Origin: Pseudoips prasinana
Taxonomy: Eukaryota > Arthropoda > Insecta > Lepidoptera > Nolidae
Direction: 5' to 3'
DNA length: 64,000 bases
NCBI GenBank assembly: GCA_951640165.1
Contig: OX621252.1
Span: 14,033,934 to 14,097,933 of the forward strand
Numbering within the stretch: position 1 is the first letter of the stretch; each line of letters starts with the position of its first letter. The position numbers were made by a program, and so were the translations under genes. The notes below the pieces were generated by a model. It was not told the DNA's origin and did no database searches. It saw only the letters and a program-made list of their open reading frames with translations. This document shows, one piece after another, positions 1 through 11,482 of the stretch.

Positions 1-2090
1 ACCCTAGTTACAGACACTCGTATTGCATTCAGCAAGAATGAGTCAGTAGTTGCAGTCTTTCTAGACATATGTTCTGCATATGACAGTGTCAATCTTTCCA
101 TACTCAGGAGTAAGTTACGCAAGTTGAGTATGCCGTTAAGAATCTTACACTGTGTCTGTAATCTCTTGTCTGAACGAACTGTGAAGCTACATGTCCCAGG
201 AGATTCAAATGATCTCAGAACAGTCTGGCGAGGCCTCCCACAGGGTTCTGTTCTTAGCCCACTGCTGTATAGCATATATACGTCAGATTTACATTTGTCC
301 CTCAACAGAAACTGCCAAATTCTGCAGTATGCTGACGATTTATGCCTATATGTCCCTGATTTGCATATAGCATCCGCGGCGGAATCTATTCAGGTGTCCC
401 TCGACTCCTTAAACCAATGGCTTGTCTCACATGGTCTTAAGCTGTCAGCTCCGAAAAGCAGCGCATTGGTTTTCACTCGTAAGAGATCATTTCCAGACGT
501 TTACCTTGAGATTGAAGGATCCCCAATCAAGATAGAGGAAAAAGTTAAATTCCTTGGTATCATCCTGGACTCCAAATTAACAGGTATCGCTCATATAAAC
601 TATATAAGTAATAAGTGCGACAAAAACGTAAATATGTTGCGAGCTCTTGCGGGTGTTTGGTGGGGAGCTCATCCATTTAGTTTAAAACTCATATACAATG
701 CCACGATAAGGAGTATATTAGATTATGGTTCTTTCTTTCTTGAGCCCTGTAGTAAAGTTGCTCTAAAAAAACTGGACATCATACAATTAAAGTCCCTACG
801 CATTGTATTGGGTTGCATGAGATCTACTCCAACAAATGCTTTGCAGGTAGAAAGTGGCGACCCTCCTCTCAATATCCGCAGGCAATATCTGGCAGATAGA
901 TTTATCTATAAGGCATACTTTCTTAGCAATCACATGATATTGTCAAAACTAGCCAATCTTGATAGGCTAATAAATCATAGTGATTACTGGAAACATAAGG
1001 ATGCACCTTTGTATATACATTCTTTTAGAAAAATAGGCAAGGTATTAGAAAATAATCAGATCTCCCAGTGTGGTAAACTTCCTATATATGATGTACCATA
1101 TGAAGTGTTACATTTTAATCCAAATTTTGTACCATATATTGGCATCAGTAAAGATACAGTTCAGGCTTATACTATATTCTCCTCTATTGTTGATGGAGGC
1201 ATTATCATAAATTTTTCACTGATGCTTCGAAATTAACGAATGACAGTAAAACTGGTATTTCAGTGTACTATGCTAACTCTCAGATTTATCTCCAGTTCCA
1301 ATGCCCACCTGAGTCATCAGTTTTCACAGGAGAGTGCATTGGTATACTCGAGGCATGTTTTTTTATATTAGCGCACAATGTTATTACAGAGGCAGTTATT
1401 TTTTCAGACTCCATAAGTGTGTTACAAGCTGTTATTAAAAATCCTTTCAAAGATCCTCTTCATAGCCCTATTATCCTGGAAATTAAAAAATGTCTATATC
1501 TCTGTTCCATTAAGGACATAGAGGTTATACTGGTGTGGATACCTGGACATGCAGGTATTACTGGCAATGAATTAGCCGATGCATCGGCCAAAGATGCTGT
1601 TACCAGTGACTTAGCTGATCTTAAACACTCCTCCATCCAAGTTTATGATTTGCTTCACTTTTCCAAAATCAGCATGCTCAAATCTTGACAGAGTTCTTGG
1701 GCTCATTCAAGCAGGACAAAAGGCTGTCTATATGCCTCTATACAACCCTCTATACCTGCTAAGCCATGGTTCTATAAATTTAAAAAGGTTCCCACTGTTA
1801 CATCTGTTATTTGTAGAATCCGCATTGGCCACTGCTGCACCCCAGTCTTCCTACATAAAATCAGAGTACGAGATAACTCACTGTGTGAATGTGGGCTGGA
1901 TGATGGCACCCTGGACCATATATTTCTAAATTGCCATCTTAATAAACCTTTCCTGTATGAACAGATTATCACAAAATTAAATATTAAGCAACCAGTTAAT
2001 GTTCGTCACCGTTCGTTCTTTCTTCCCTAGTCCCTTAATGATTAGGGCATTTATTATATTCATATCTACTAACAAAATAAAGTTATAACT
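1..2090 (+). mobile_element. I-group non-LTR retrotransposon fragment (RT + RNase H), degenerate
   Basis: An open frame runs from base 1 to 1236 and encodes the reverse transcriptase palm and thumb. Visible motifs are FLDICSAYD (block A, about 60-92), GLPQGSVLSPLLY (about 232-270) and QYADD (about 325-340). A frameshift near 1210 moves the reading to frame 3. An RNase H domain follows there, with FTDASKL at 1215, the acidic FTGE block near 1323, FSDS near 1400 and a WIPGHAGITGNELAD block near 1535. An in-frame TGA at 1686 breaks it, but the same frame continues with a cysteine/histidine tail (GHCC, CECGLDDGTLDHIFLNC) to a stop at 2028-2030. RT plus RNase H in one polyprotein is known from the I group of LINEs. 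The window edge cuts off the 5' half. The frameshift and stop make this copy dead. It is clearly related to the inverted copy at 6512-8101. Confidence 0.85.
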
Positions 2091-2289
2091 ATATAAGTAT
2101 GTTATATTTGTGTGTGTTATATACATATATACTAGCATATATTCTACTAACACTTATTTGTGAATGTCTTTTGTTCCAGGCCCCAAACTGACTCCATAAT
2201 GACAAATACTGGATAGTTTTATTGGCTGTTAATATATACCCATGTGTAGTCAACACTTGACACTGGCACAAATTGTTGAAATATTCAGC

Positions 2290-3574
2290 AGATTGCATTA
2301 ATTATAAAAAAAAAAAACACTACAATTTAGTTACAATGCGGAAATAATTAATTGTTATATGTTAATTTCACCATGGTCACAGTTCATCTATACAGTACAG
2401 ACATTTGTCCAAGAGGAATTCTTTTAACTTGGATTTTAACTGAAATGTGTATATTAGACTTTTAAGGTCTAATGGTAGCTTGTTGAAGATAACAACTGCG
2501 TTATATTGCACACTATGCTTAACAATGTTCAAGTGTGGTATTATTTTCATTCTTAGGTCTTTTCTGCGTGTGTTTTCTCTAACTAATCTATCCACATCTG
2601 TTTCATAGATGTAAATATTTCTGTAAGTTGATTAGGAGTACCAAAACATACAAGCTGGGTACCGTAAGTACTTTAAGAGCCGAGAAGTGAGGCCGACAAC
2701 TGTCTGTTTGTGAGATACGCACAATGGTGCGTATAGCGCTCTTCTGTAGAATGAACGCTCTTTGGCAGTTGTAGTTGTAACTATTACCCCATAAACTTAT
2801 GCTGTATCTAAGTTTAGCCTCTATTAGAGCATAGTACACAATTAGAAGGTGCTTAACTTCAACTTCGTCTCTTAGGGTTCTTAAAGCATAACATGCAGAA
2901 GATATAGATGCATCTATGGCACTTATTTCGTTTTTCCAATTTAGTGATTCATCTATATGTACCCCCAAAATTTTAGCTTCTTTGACTAGTTCAATTTTAT
3001 CCCCGTTTATTTGAATGTCCAAAATATCACTATTTCGAGCAGTCGTTTTAAATATTATTAAATTAGTTTTAGTGCTGTTTATATTTAAATTGTTTATATT
3101 AAACCAATAGTAAAAGTGCATTAAGACATTGTTTACTTTTTCGGTTAGCTCTTTGATATCTTTTGCTCCAACTATTGCATTTGTGTCATCACTCATCAGC
3201 ATAAACGACGAGTTGTGTATCTATCATAACCAGTGAACGCCAATAAACATTTGCGTTTATTTGCGTTCACTGGTCATAACATTGCTTATATAATCAATTA
3301 GGTCATTAGTATATAGGATAAACAAAACAGGTCCTAATATGGATCCTTGTGGAACGCCAGCACAAACATTAAATAACGAAGATCTGTAATTTCCTTTATG
3401 CCCATTGACTGTTTTGGTTATATCTACAAACATTTTTCTGTTATGCAAGTAGGAGGACAAAAGTTCAGAGGCTTTACCCCTTACACCGTAATGATTCAAC
3501 TTAGCAATTAGCAGATTATGATCCACAGTATCGAAAGCTGAGCTTAAATCTAGGAATAAACCAGCTACTTTCAT
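2290..3574 (-). mobile_element. CR1/L2-like (jockey superfamily) reverse transcriptase fragment
   Basis: Read on the - strand, three open pieces (3574-3257, 3202-2603, 2595-2377) make one reverse transcriptase C-terminal half. It shows LFLDLSSAFDTVDH, GVPQGSILGPVLFILYTNDL, then a thumb region and a final LYCIDEL tail. There is no RNase H. The first two pieces are separated by a small hairpin at about 3228-3276, placed just before the catalytic motif. That motif reads S-D-D rather than the usual A-D-D. A frameshift at about 2600 separates the third piece. The protein end resembles the fragment at 36123-36821, whose tail reads FYSVDEF, so both belong to the same broad clade. The 5' half, including the endonuclease, is missing. 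The exact 3' limit is uncertain. Confidence 0.8.
3225..3278. repeat. Short hairpin inside the RT fragment
   Basis: Arms CCAGTGAACGC and GCGTTCACTGG are perfect complements, and flanking bases extend the pairing imperfectly. The hairpin sits where the reverse transcriptase reading frame is interrupted, so it looks like a small insertion. Confidence 0.6.
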
Positions 3575-3879
3575 TTTGTCATTAATTTTAGGAACGCAAA
3601 ATTTTAATTTATTGAAGGAACGCTTTCATTGATATTCTGACTTTCACTTATGACTTGAACCTACTTTGAGATCCTGACACCTTGCAAGAAAACCAGTTGA
3701 CATGTTTGAACCATAAAGTTAGTATACCTACGGAATAGAGCAACAAACAAGAGCTGTCAAACGAAACCGAAATAGGATGACATTTGTGTGTGTACAAATG
3801 TTTATGTATGCGTATCAATGATGTATCTCATGTCGATTTTTGCATTAATATCGATATCGATAATATTAATCAGTAATGT
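3575..3879. other. Intergenic, no gene seen
   Basis: There are no convincing open frames. The only structure seen is the left copy of a 39-bp repeat at 3709-3747, described separately. Confidence 0.5.
3709..3747 (+). repeat. 39-bp inverted repeat, left copy
   Basis: The sequence starts AACCATAAAGTTAGTATACC. It recurs in reverse complement at 8140-8178 with one mismatch. The pair brackets about 4.4 kb of retrotransposon debris. Confidence 0.75.
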
Positions 3880-3884
3880 GTGGT

Positions 3885-4000
3885 GACGGCATAGAATATC
3901 ATCACTCCATCTCATCCCGTATACTGTGATCATCCCATTCTTTGGGAAGGCTTTGGTCCAGCAGTGGATGAAATTTGGCTGACATGATGATGATGAATCA
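3885..4000 (+). mobile_element. RTE-type LINE 3' end
   Basis: The stretch ends in GGTCCAGCAGTGGATG, then a TGGCTGACATGATGATGATG-like tail. This resembles the 3' end of lepidopteran RTE elements: a phrase about a sample sequence 'CCCAGCAGTGG' followed by a GAT/ATG microsatellite. No coding part is left. The family assignment is from memory of such tails. Confidence 0.55.
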
Positions 4001-5524
4001 GTCTCAGTGATAGTATTAAAATAGGATGGGATGGGATTTTGCATGGCTGAAACAACGATTCGTGAAGTGAAGTATGAATATTTAAGAAAAACTCCTAAGA
4101 CATTTTAAATCATTTATTTTCCGCAATAGAGTGGTCGGTTGTCGCTTAACTCTACGTCGTTTGACAATTTAGTGAGCCTATATACTTTGAACGATTAAAA
4201 TGAAGGTCGTTTATAATTTTCAATCACTAGATAGGTACAGATATTATACACAATTATAATTAGAAACGCGCGTCCGTCTCAATAAATTCAAATTCTGAAT
4301 GAATTTATAAAAAAATACATTTATGAGGAATCGTCATTTTTTACCCTACTGTGCAGTACAGGACGCGGCAACTACTCAAAACACTGCCAGAAAACTCCGT
4401 AGGAAACCTATTTTGAAATAAAATTTACTGAAGTTTAATTACATAGTTTAATTACAATAAAATTAGTCGGAATTGCACATTTTATCAAAAATCGTTTCGC
4501 TCCTCGCATTTGGAAATATTTTTCCTCAAAATGCTTACTGCATATACATGAATTTTTCGTGGGAATCCAGTTTGGACGACCAATTAATTTAAGCCATGCA
4601 TTTCTTGAATCCAAGTAAGATGTAAATCTGAAAGTTACTTTAATTACTAATAGTTTCTATTCTAACAGTCTGAAACTAATACCTACCTATGAATCGGCTT
4701 AGTGTCTTACATGGGAATTTGGGATTACTTCCATTTCCAGGTGATTCACATCTAAACATCACATACGTACTTTAATATTAATAATACATATTAGTTTACC
4801 GCGTGATAGACAGTGGACAAGAAATATCGATAACTTGATTCAGCCCTAGTGTAAACAGAAAATTATTTCTTTACACAAAATATTCGTAAATTCTGCATTA
4901 TGTGTGTTAGATCTTTGCTTCTTACATTAATAAATGTTTATAGACGATAATGAACACACTTAGTGCCTAAAATTCGAAACGCATTAGCAAAAATAAAGCC
5001 TAAGTTAGTAAGTGTCGATTTGGAATAATTTACCTGTGAAATGAACATTTTTCATTCAGGTTATTCCTCTGTGTTGTACCACAATCAATCACTGAACAAG
5101 TCACCATGTTTCTGAAGAAATATTTTTCAAAAATATCCACGATTTCACATAATATCAGAAAAAACATCAAGAGTCAAATTTGCAGCGTGTCGATAAGTGT
5201 TGAAGTACTGTCAAACTGATGCCAAAAACAGTTCTGTTGCGTCGGATCACGCATCTCTTTTTATCTTCTTCTTCTTTTTATAAATGGCAATTAGTGCCGA
5301 TGTCGACAATTCTGCCAATGTCAGATTGTGAAATGGGAAAACGTGAAAATAAATTAATTGAATTTTAACGACACTAAATTGGTAACACTAATTGTGTATC
5401 TTGCTGAGTGAGTTATAACATTACAATTTGATGCGATTGCATCGGATAAAAGCCATTAAAACTTTGAAAATTTCTGGGGATGAACATGTCAATAATGATG
5501 AAAAGTTAATGGGGATAGGGATAT
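4001..5524. other. Intergenic, AT-rich, no gene seen
   Basis: I see no open frame with a recognisable product. The segment at 5264-5312 (TTCTTTTTATAAATGGCAAT and following) recurs near 27660-27706, so it is part of an unnamed dispersed repeat. Confidence 0.5.
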
Positions 5525-6477
5525 TTGGTTGGAGTGTAGCCTTAGGGGCGCTATGGAGCGAGGACTTAGAAAAATTTGAAAATTTTAGATTTTTTTTTTT
5601 TTTTTTTTTTTTTCGGAATTTTATTGCAGTTACGGATTGACCTTAACCCTAGAAATCATTTAGCTCCTGAGACGCATGGTCCTAAGACGCACCGTTTGCG
5701 AGTTAGGGGCTTTTGAACTTTTTCCTTTTTTTACAAAATACTCTATATTTACAAAAGGGTAGCTCGGAGGAAAATCTTTTCGGGAAAGAAATTGTTGTAC
5801 TAGTCGTAAACCACGAGATGACGACATAAAACCCGGTGAAAATTAAAGAAAAAAAAAAATCATCAAAATTTTTCTAAGTGTCGGTCGATCTTCCAGCTTG
5901 AGTAGCCTCAGTCAGGGGCAAATGACTTAGAAAAATTTTCGGTTTTTTTTTTTTTTAATAGAATTCGGCCAGTTTTGTTGCATCAGCGTTCTAACCTTGT
6001 CTACAGAAACCGTTTAGGTCCTGAGACGCATGGTCCTACGGCGCACCGTTTGCGAGTTAGGGGCTTTTGAACTTTTTCCTTTTTTTACAAAATACTCTAT
6101 ATTTACAAAAGGGTAGCCCGGAGGAAAATCTTTTCGGGAAAGAAATTGTTGTACTAGTCGTAAACCTCGAGATGACGTCAAAAAACCCCGTGGAAAATTG
6201 AAGAAAAAAGTGTCGGTCGATCTTCCAGCTTGAGTAGCCTCAGGGGCAAATGACGGTTTTTGACGTCATCTCGAGGTTTACGACTAGTACAACAATTTCT
6301 TTCCCGAAAAGGTTTTCCTCCGAGCTACCCTTTTGTAAATATAGAGTATTTTGTAAAAAAAAAGGAAAAAGTTCAAAAGCCCCTAACTCGCAAACGGTGC
6401 GTCGTAGGACCATACGTCTCAGGACCTATATTATTGCTAGGGTCAATGTCAATCTGATGCTGCAAAAAAATTGGGGG

Positions 6478-6511
<34 letters not shown>

Positions 6512-6600
6512 CTAAGTCCCAAAAAAAAAACAAAAGAAAAAATATTTTTTTATGTTTTCTTCGCGGCTCATAGTGCCCCTAAGCGTATACTCCAACTCCA
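5525..6600. repeat. LINE 3'-end repeat: two direct units plus one inverted unit
   Basis: Three copies of a 265-360 bp unit each start with GACTTAGAA. Unit A (+) is 5563-5923, unit B (+) is 5924-6252 and unit C (-) is 6253-6518. Each contains a T-run and the phrases CTGAGACGCATGGTCCTA, GTTTGCGAGTTAGGGGC and GAAATTGTTGTACTAGTCG. B and C pair over roughly 175 bp with about a 65-base spacer, so the DNA or an RNA copy could form a long hairpin. Bases before unit A (5525-5562) match the reverse complement of 6519-6600, which is the C-terminal coding end of the I-group fragment at 6512-8101. The unit is therefore probably the 3' end of that LINE family. Confidence 0.8.
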
Positions 6601-8101
6601 ACAACCCGCCCCTAAGAATACCCACTGACCGGATATTTAAATTAGAGAGGCAACTGTACAAATTAAAAGCAGGATTAAGTTGCGAGCATTCAAAAAATAT
6701 GTGGTCCAGAGAACCCTCATCCAACCCACACTCACAAAGTGATGAATCTCGAACCCGAATTTTCCGAAGGAAAACAGGTGTACAGCAATGACCTACACGG
6801 AGTCTGCAAAGAACTGATGTAACAGTTTTAGAGACTTTCTTATATCTGAAAAACCAAGGCTTTAAAGGTATATTGGGTTGAATTGAGTAATAAAAGCTAC
6901 CCTTCTTCTTACTGGAACTATCCCAGTTAATTTGCCATGACCTTTGTAGATTTATTTTTGGAAGATTCAGTAAATCATAACCATAAAAACAATAGTACTT
7001 CTGATCCACCATTTGACATGTGACGGCATCTTTAGCTAATAAGTCAGCACATTCATTGCCTCTAATGCCGCAATGACTTGGTATCCAAGCTAGTTGAACA
7101 GTTTTCTGATTTTCTGAACATACTAAAAGAGATTTTTTAATTTCTAGAATAAGTGGGCTATGTAATTTAGATTTAAGGGGATTTTGGTCTAAAACTTTTA
7201 AAGTGCTTAAGGAGTCTGTGAAAATTACAGCCATACTGATATTATGTGATTCTATAAAACGACATGCTTCTAATATAGCAACACATTCACCTGTGAATAC
7301 CGAAGATTCCACAGGACACCTAAATTTCAGAATAATTTTAGAATTTTTATAAAAAACAGCGATGCCAGTAGGTTGAGAGCCTGAGAGCTTTGAGGCATCA
7401 GTAAAGAATATATCAAATCCCCTCCATCGTTCACAAACTAATGCATTGAAGGCCAGATCCGCAGAAGGTGAATCCCTCGAGATTCCAATATGGAAAAATA
7501 TTTCTGGTTTAAAGGTTAGGACTTTATACTCAAAGTTAAATAGAGGGAGTTTAGGGAATGTAACAATAGGGCTTACAAGGTTTTGTAAATTTTGAAACGA
7601 AACTAAAATTAATGGAGTTTCTTTATGTCGCCAGTACCTTGACTGATTGCACAACATGCTCAAATTGATTAATTTTTGCAGTAATGGATGGCAATTTTGA
7701 GTAATAATTTTGGACACAAATCGAGATGCCAGATATTGCCTTCTTAAAAATAAGGGAGGTTCTGCACATTCAACCTGCAACGCATTAACCGGTGAGGACT
7801 TCATGCACCCAGAGATGATCCGAAGGCACCCAAATTGCACCTTATCTAATCTGGCTAATGCACTTTTGTTACATGGGACCAAAAGAAAGCTGCCATAATC
7901 CATTATGCTTCTGACTAGCGCATTGTACACCAATTTCATGGTATACGGGTGAGCACCCCACCAGACCCCAGCGAGAGCTTTTAAAATAGGTATTATCCTT
8001 TCACATCTTTGAACCAAGTAATTGAGATGATGTAAACCTGTTAATTTTGAATCCAAAACAACGCCTAAAAATTTAGCTTGCGAAACATCTCTTTTTATCA
8101 T
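6512..8101 (-). mobile_element. I-group non-LTR retrotransposon fragment (RT thumb + RNase H)
   Basis: This is a single open frame of 529 codons on the - strand. It begins in the reverse transcriptase thumb (AKFLGVVLDSKLTG, ALAGVWWGAHPY). It then runs through a complete-looking RNase H domain: FFTDASKLSG, FTGECVAILEA, IFTDSLSTLK and WIPSHCGIRGNECADLLAKD. A cysteine-rich GHCCTPVF...CECGLDEGSLDHIFFEC tail follows. Long shared blocks show it is a relative of the fragment at 1-2090, but not a recent duplicate. The RT catalytic core and everything upstream are missing, so it is 5'-truncated at about 8104. The frame is still open, suggesting a younger insertion than the copy at base 1. Its 3' side runs into unit C of the repeat at 5.5-6.6 kb. 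Confidence 0.85.
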
Positions 8102-8139
8102 ACAGTGTTGCAGCTAGTGACATTTCGCTCCCTCAGCCC

Positions 8140-8178
8140 TTTGTTCCTCTATTCCGTAGGTATACTAACTTTATGGTT
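8140..8178 (-). repeat. 39-bp inverted repeat, right copy
   Basis: This is the reverse complement of 3709-3747 with one mismatch (CCTCTATTCC against CGCTCTATTCC context). It lies directly upstream, in - orientation, of the I-group fragment. Confidence 0.75.
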
Positions 8179-8771
8179 TGAACACAAATATCTGTCCTGG
8201 GTAATTATTTGAACAAATTATTGCAAAGAAATAATATTTTTATGTGTTCTAAGATTGACGTTAATTTCATTATAAACTTATCAACCTTTTATTAGAACAC
8301 AATTGTAATATATAATGACGAAAACCAATTTATGCACGTTTTTTTTATGATAGGTAGAAGTTTTAAGTGCATTGGAACAAAAATAGTGTGGTTTAGCTTA
8401 GGTATCATGGCATTGGATAAAGAAGCACAAACAAAACTGATTTTCAACCACAATTTATGGGTGATAAATTTGGCGTCTACAATTTCAGCAGCAATTATCA
8501 TACTATAAAATTATTACTTAACTATAAATCCCATATTAAAAACAAAGTAAAATCGTGCCGGCCCGATACATTCATATTATAACATTTATTAGAGTGAATT
8601 TCACTTGTTGAATTATGTCATCTTTCATACTACCCCGACGTGGCTCTGATTCAATAGATATTTTTTGCTTCATTCAATTGAATAATTGAATTTAGATATA
8701 AGTCGGCTTGAGACAGACTGAAACCTCCCTCCGTGGTATCGTAGCTCCCAAATGGTTGTACTGCATTAACT
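8179..8771. other. Intergenic, no gene seen
   Basis: AT-rich sequence without a convincing frame. A 69-codon - strand frame at 8292-8501 has no recognisable motif. Confidence 0.45.
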
Positions 8772-8816
8772 GCCATTATTTTTATCTGATCCTGGTGATC
8801 AGATAAAAAAAATGGC
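8772..8816. repeat. 45-bp hairpin (20-bp arms)
   Basis: The arms GCCATTATTTTTATCTGATC and GATCAGATAAAAAAAATGGC pair at 19 of 20 positions around a CTGGT loop. No function is evident. It may be a miniature inverted-repeat remnant. Confidence 0.7.
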
Positions 8817-8874
8817 ACCACGACTTTTGTTCATAAAAATTCGCTAAGCCGCTTCATAGTTATTCTTCATATCT

Positions 8875-9375
8875 TTAATTAGTTAGTATAAAAAATCTAT
8901 AAAGAATGAGGTTGGCAATAATAAATAGCTGAATCAATAAAATCCTACGTTGTATACAATTTTGGCTGGCAACATTTACGCCCGGTTTGTTGAGTTTGTT
9001 CATCTTGTCTTGCCCATAGTACTCTGTGGTCTTGCCTTCTCGTCTGAAAAAAGAAAAGTTCATACCGGAATATAAATTAAAGTTCAGTCTCTTTCTTTTA
9101 CAAAGTGACGCCTAACAGTTATAGAGAAAAGTTTATTGTATCGTCTCAGTTATTTCTTGCAATATAGCTGTATTTATTTGATACAGGTAAATAAATTTTA
9201 TCTTATCGTCTTTATGAGAGTGATAAATGGTGGATTTTCGTTTTGAAGCTGCTGAATGTATAATTTGGCCTTCAATAAGAATGCAACGTAAAAACACTTG
9301 TTTAATGGTTATTTTCTTATTGGATTTTGACTTTTTCAAGCCAACAGCAAATTGCTTGAGCGAAAGTACTGTCAA
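8875..9375 (-). CDS. Possible small two-exon gene, C-terminal membrane segment, unknown function
   Basis: Two - strand frames can be joined. Exon 1 starts with ATG at 9375 (MTVLSLKQFAVGLKK...). A weak donor (CCT|GTATCA) lies near 9190. A good acceptor (CTTTTCTTTTTTCAG) near 9054 leads into a second exon with REGKTTEYYGQDKMNK, which ends at the stop at 8875. The phases match across that join. The product would be about 120 residues, basic, with a C-terminal hydrophobic stretch (RRILLIQLFIIANLILYRFF) suggestive of a tail anchor. I do not recognise the family. The start lies in the same upstream region as the kinectin-like gene, so the two could be divergently transcribed. A weak donor and no family match keep confidence low. 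Confidence 0.25.
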
Positions 9376-11256
9376 TAACCTTTGACATGTGTCATTGCTT
9401 ACGTGTCAGCTCGTACCTTCATTTTGTGAATTAATTTCAAGTATTTTGTAATTATTTATAGTTAGTAATCCGCCGGTGTACTGCGGTATATATCTTTTGT
9501 GCAGTTGAGGTTCGTATCCTTTTCTTTTTGTCTCAAGAATAAGGATTTAATCCTTTTCTGCTATGTGCCGCTATATTTCGCCTTGAACAATAAAATTAAT
9601 TGCGATAATGTTATTAAGCCCAGTACATTATAACTTTACTGAGGGTTTTCGTATTGGATTTGGTACTTTTGTAATGTAGCTAGAATATAGAACATCGTCA
9701 CTACACTAAATCTGATGTTGTATAGGTCAACATACCCAGGACAGTGAAGCTGGGATCTGCTGATCTGTCATGCTGCTATTATTACATACATCCAAAAGTT
9801 AATCAGTCTGTAAACAGTTTTGTTGTGTGAATAGTTGTCAAGATCCACATGTATTTCTAATATGTCTAATATCTATATAAATAGTATGCAGACTATCTAT
9901 ATAAATAGTATGCAGACTATCAATTCTTATTGAATTTTGTCAAATCATGTATGATTAATGTGGATTGACTTAAATAAGACAAACAGTTTTGCATTCTGTC
10001 ATGGTTATAAGTTATCATGACCATAAAAACAGTTCCTTGAGTCTTGTTGTAGTTGCCTTTTAGAGACAATTAGAATTGCACACATTCAAGTTTTAATTTT
10101 AATTAACCTTTAACTAACACTAGTTAGTTGCATGTTGGCAACTAACTTTTGCCATGTCATGCCTCTGTTTTGATTTCTCAGATTCAGATCTCAGATAAGT
10201 TTGGCAATAGTACAAATTTTATTTGTTGAACCATAAACTGATTAAGATTTGATTTTACGGTCAACTAATTTCTCAGATTGCTATTTTTAAATTATCATAT
10301 TGTAGAGTTCAAAGGTGGGACAGTATAATATGCCTTCAAAATTTAATATTATATGAATGGTAACTGACACAATATCTGGAACTGTAAAATATTCATTAAA
10401 AATTGGCTTTAAAATAATGTTAAGTGCTTTCACTTTACATTATTTACAGTGATCTTTGTCAGTAATTTCTATTAATTTGTTGAGCTGCCAATATGCCATT
10501 GCTCCATTAGTATGTTACTGTGTGTGTGTGGACTTAATGCCATTTTTCATATTATGCTGTTTGGTTTAGGTGGCAGGTTGAACTTTGCTATTGAGAACTA
10601 TGTAGATTTATCTCAAAAAATAAATAAAAATGTTCATACATGGTTAGTTATGGAACATGCCCAACTAACACATGCCATTGTAATAGGTTGAAAGCATTAT
10701 GTCACCAAACTTAATTAATTTATTATAATGGCTAACAGTTTTATCTCTGTATCAATATTACCAAATTCTAATATTGTACAGAAATTAGCCTGAATTTAGG
10801 TATAATAATGTTTATAGATATTGAAAGGCTAAGTGTTGGTTATTTTTGATGTAATGAATATATATGTACTTTCTTTATACTACAAGTTCCATATTTAACT
10901 AATAAGGAACTTAAGCATATTTATTTTTTGTGGTGTTATTAAACATTAAAAGTTTTTATGATAATCTTGTTCTTTTCCAGTTGTTGGAAACTATTATAAA
11001 ATGGTTTAAAACATGTAAACACAATTATTAGTTAATCAAAATAAAGTAATTTAAAAAGAATACTTATTGTTATTAATTAATAATAATGAGTGTTCTCTCT
11101 GGCTCAGAATAGTTTTAACTCGTCTGAGAAATATTGTTGTATTGAATGAAAAGATTGCCAGCTCAGCAATTAACAGTTTATCTGTGAAATGTTAATGCAA
11201 TACAGCAGATTTGGAAGGTAAAACATTCAAATTTTTATGCAAGCCCTCTTTTGCAG
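9376..11256. other. Upstream region and probable 5' non-coding part of the kinectin-like gene
   Basis: No coding frame is seen. The protein-coding exon 1 is preceded by a splice-acceptor-like CTCTTTTGCAG ending at 11256, so an upstream non-coding exon probably lies in this stretch. A candidate is around 9480-9515, where a TATATAT run precedes GTGCAGTTGAG|GTTCGT, a weak initiator plus donor. A 24-bp unit (ATCTATATAAATAGTATGCA...) is exactly duplicated in tandem at 9871-9918. Confidence 0.3.
9871..9918. repeat. 24-bp tandem duplication
   Basis: Two exact head-to-tail copies of a unit starting ATCTATATAAATAGTATGCA. Confidence 0.85.
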
Positions 11257-11482
11257 TAGGTGATTGCGTGCGGCAGATCCAATGGAGCTGCAGGCATTGC
11301 TCGTGTTGTGTGGGGTGGGAGTGGCAGGGCTTGCCATGGTGTTGCTTATGGGCTTGTTCTCTGCCTCGGGCACAAGTTATGAAGAGGCTATTGCTCAACA
11401 ACGTCGAGCCACCACTGAATTGCTTGCTCTGGCAGAAAGTAAAAATAAACCTAAGAAGAAGGAAAAAAAGGCCAACAAGAAG
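11257..11482 (+). CDS. Kinectin-like exon 1 (signal-anchor exon)
   Basis: ATG at 11282, coding to 11482 (67 codons, phase 0 out, donor AAG|GTAAGA). It encodes the membrane anchor LLVLCGVGVAGLAMVLLMGL, then SYEEAIAQQRR and a basic tail KPKKKEKKANKK. The start is chosen because the anchor must be N-terminal as in p180. An acceptor at 11256 implies about 25 bases of 5' UTR in this exon. Confidence 0.88.

Noticed and set aside
8772..8816. Hairpin followed by an A-run, resembling a bacterial terminator
   Set aside because: The window is clearly eukaryotic nuclear DNA; the resemblance has no meaning here.
9480..9515. TATA-like run plus initiator as the kinectin-like promoter
   Set aside because: TATA-to-start spacing is too short for a normal core promoter and there is no transcript evidence; kept only as a weak suggestion.
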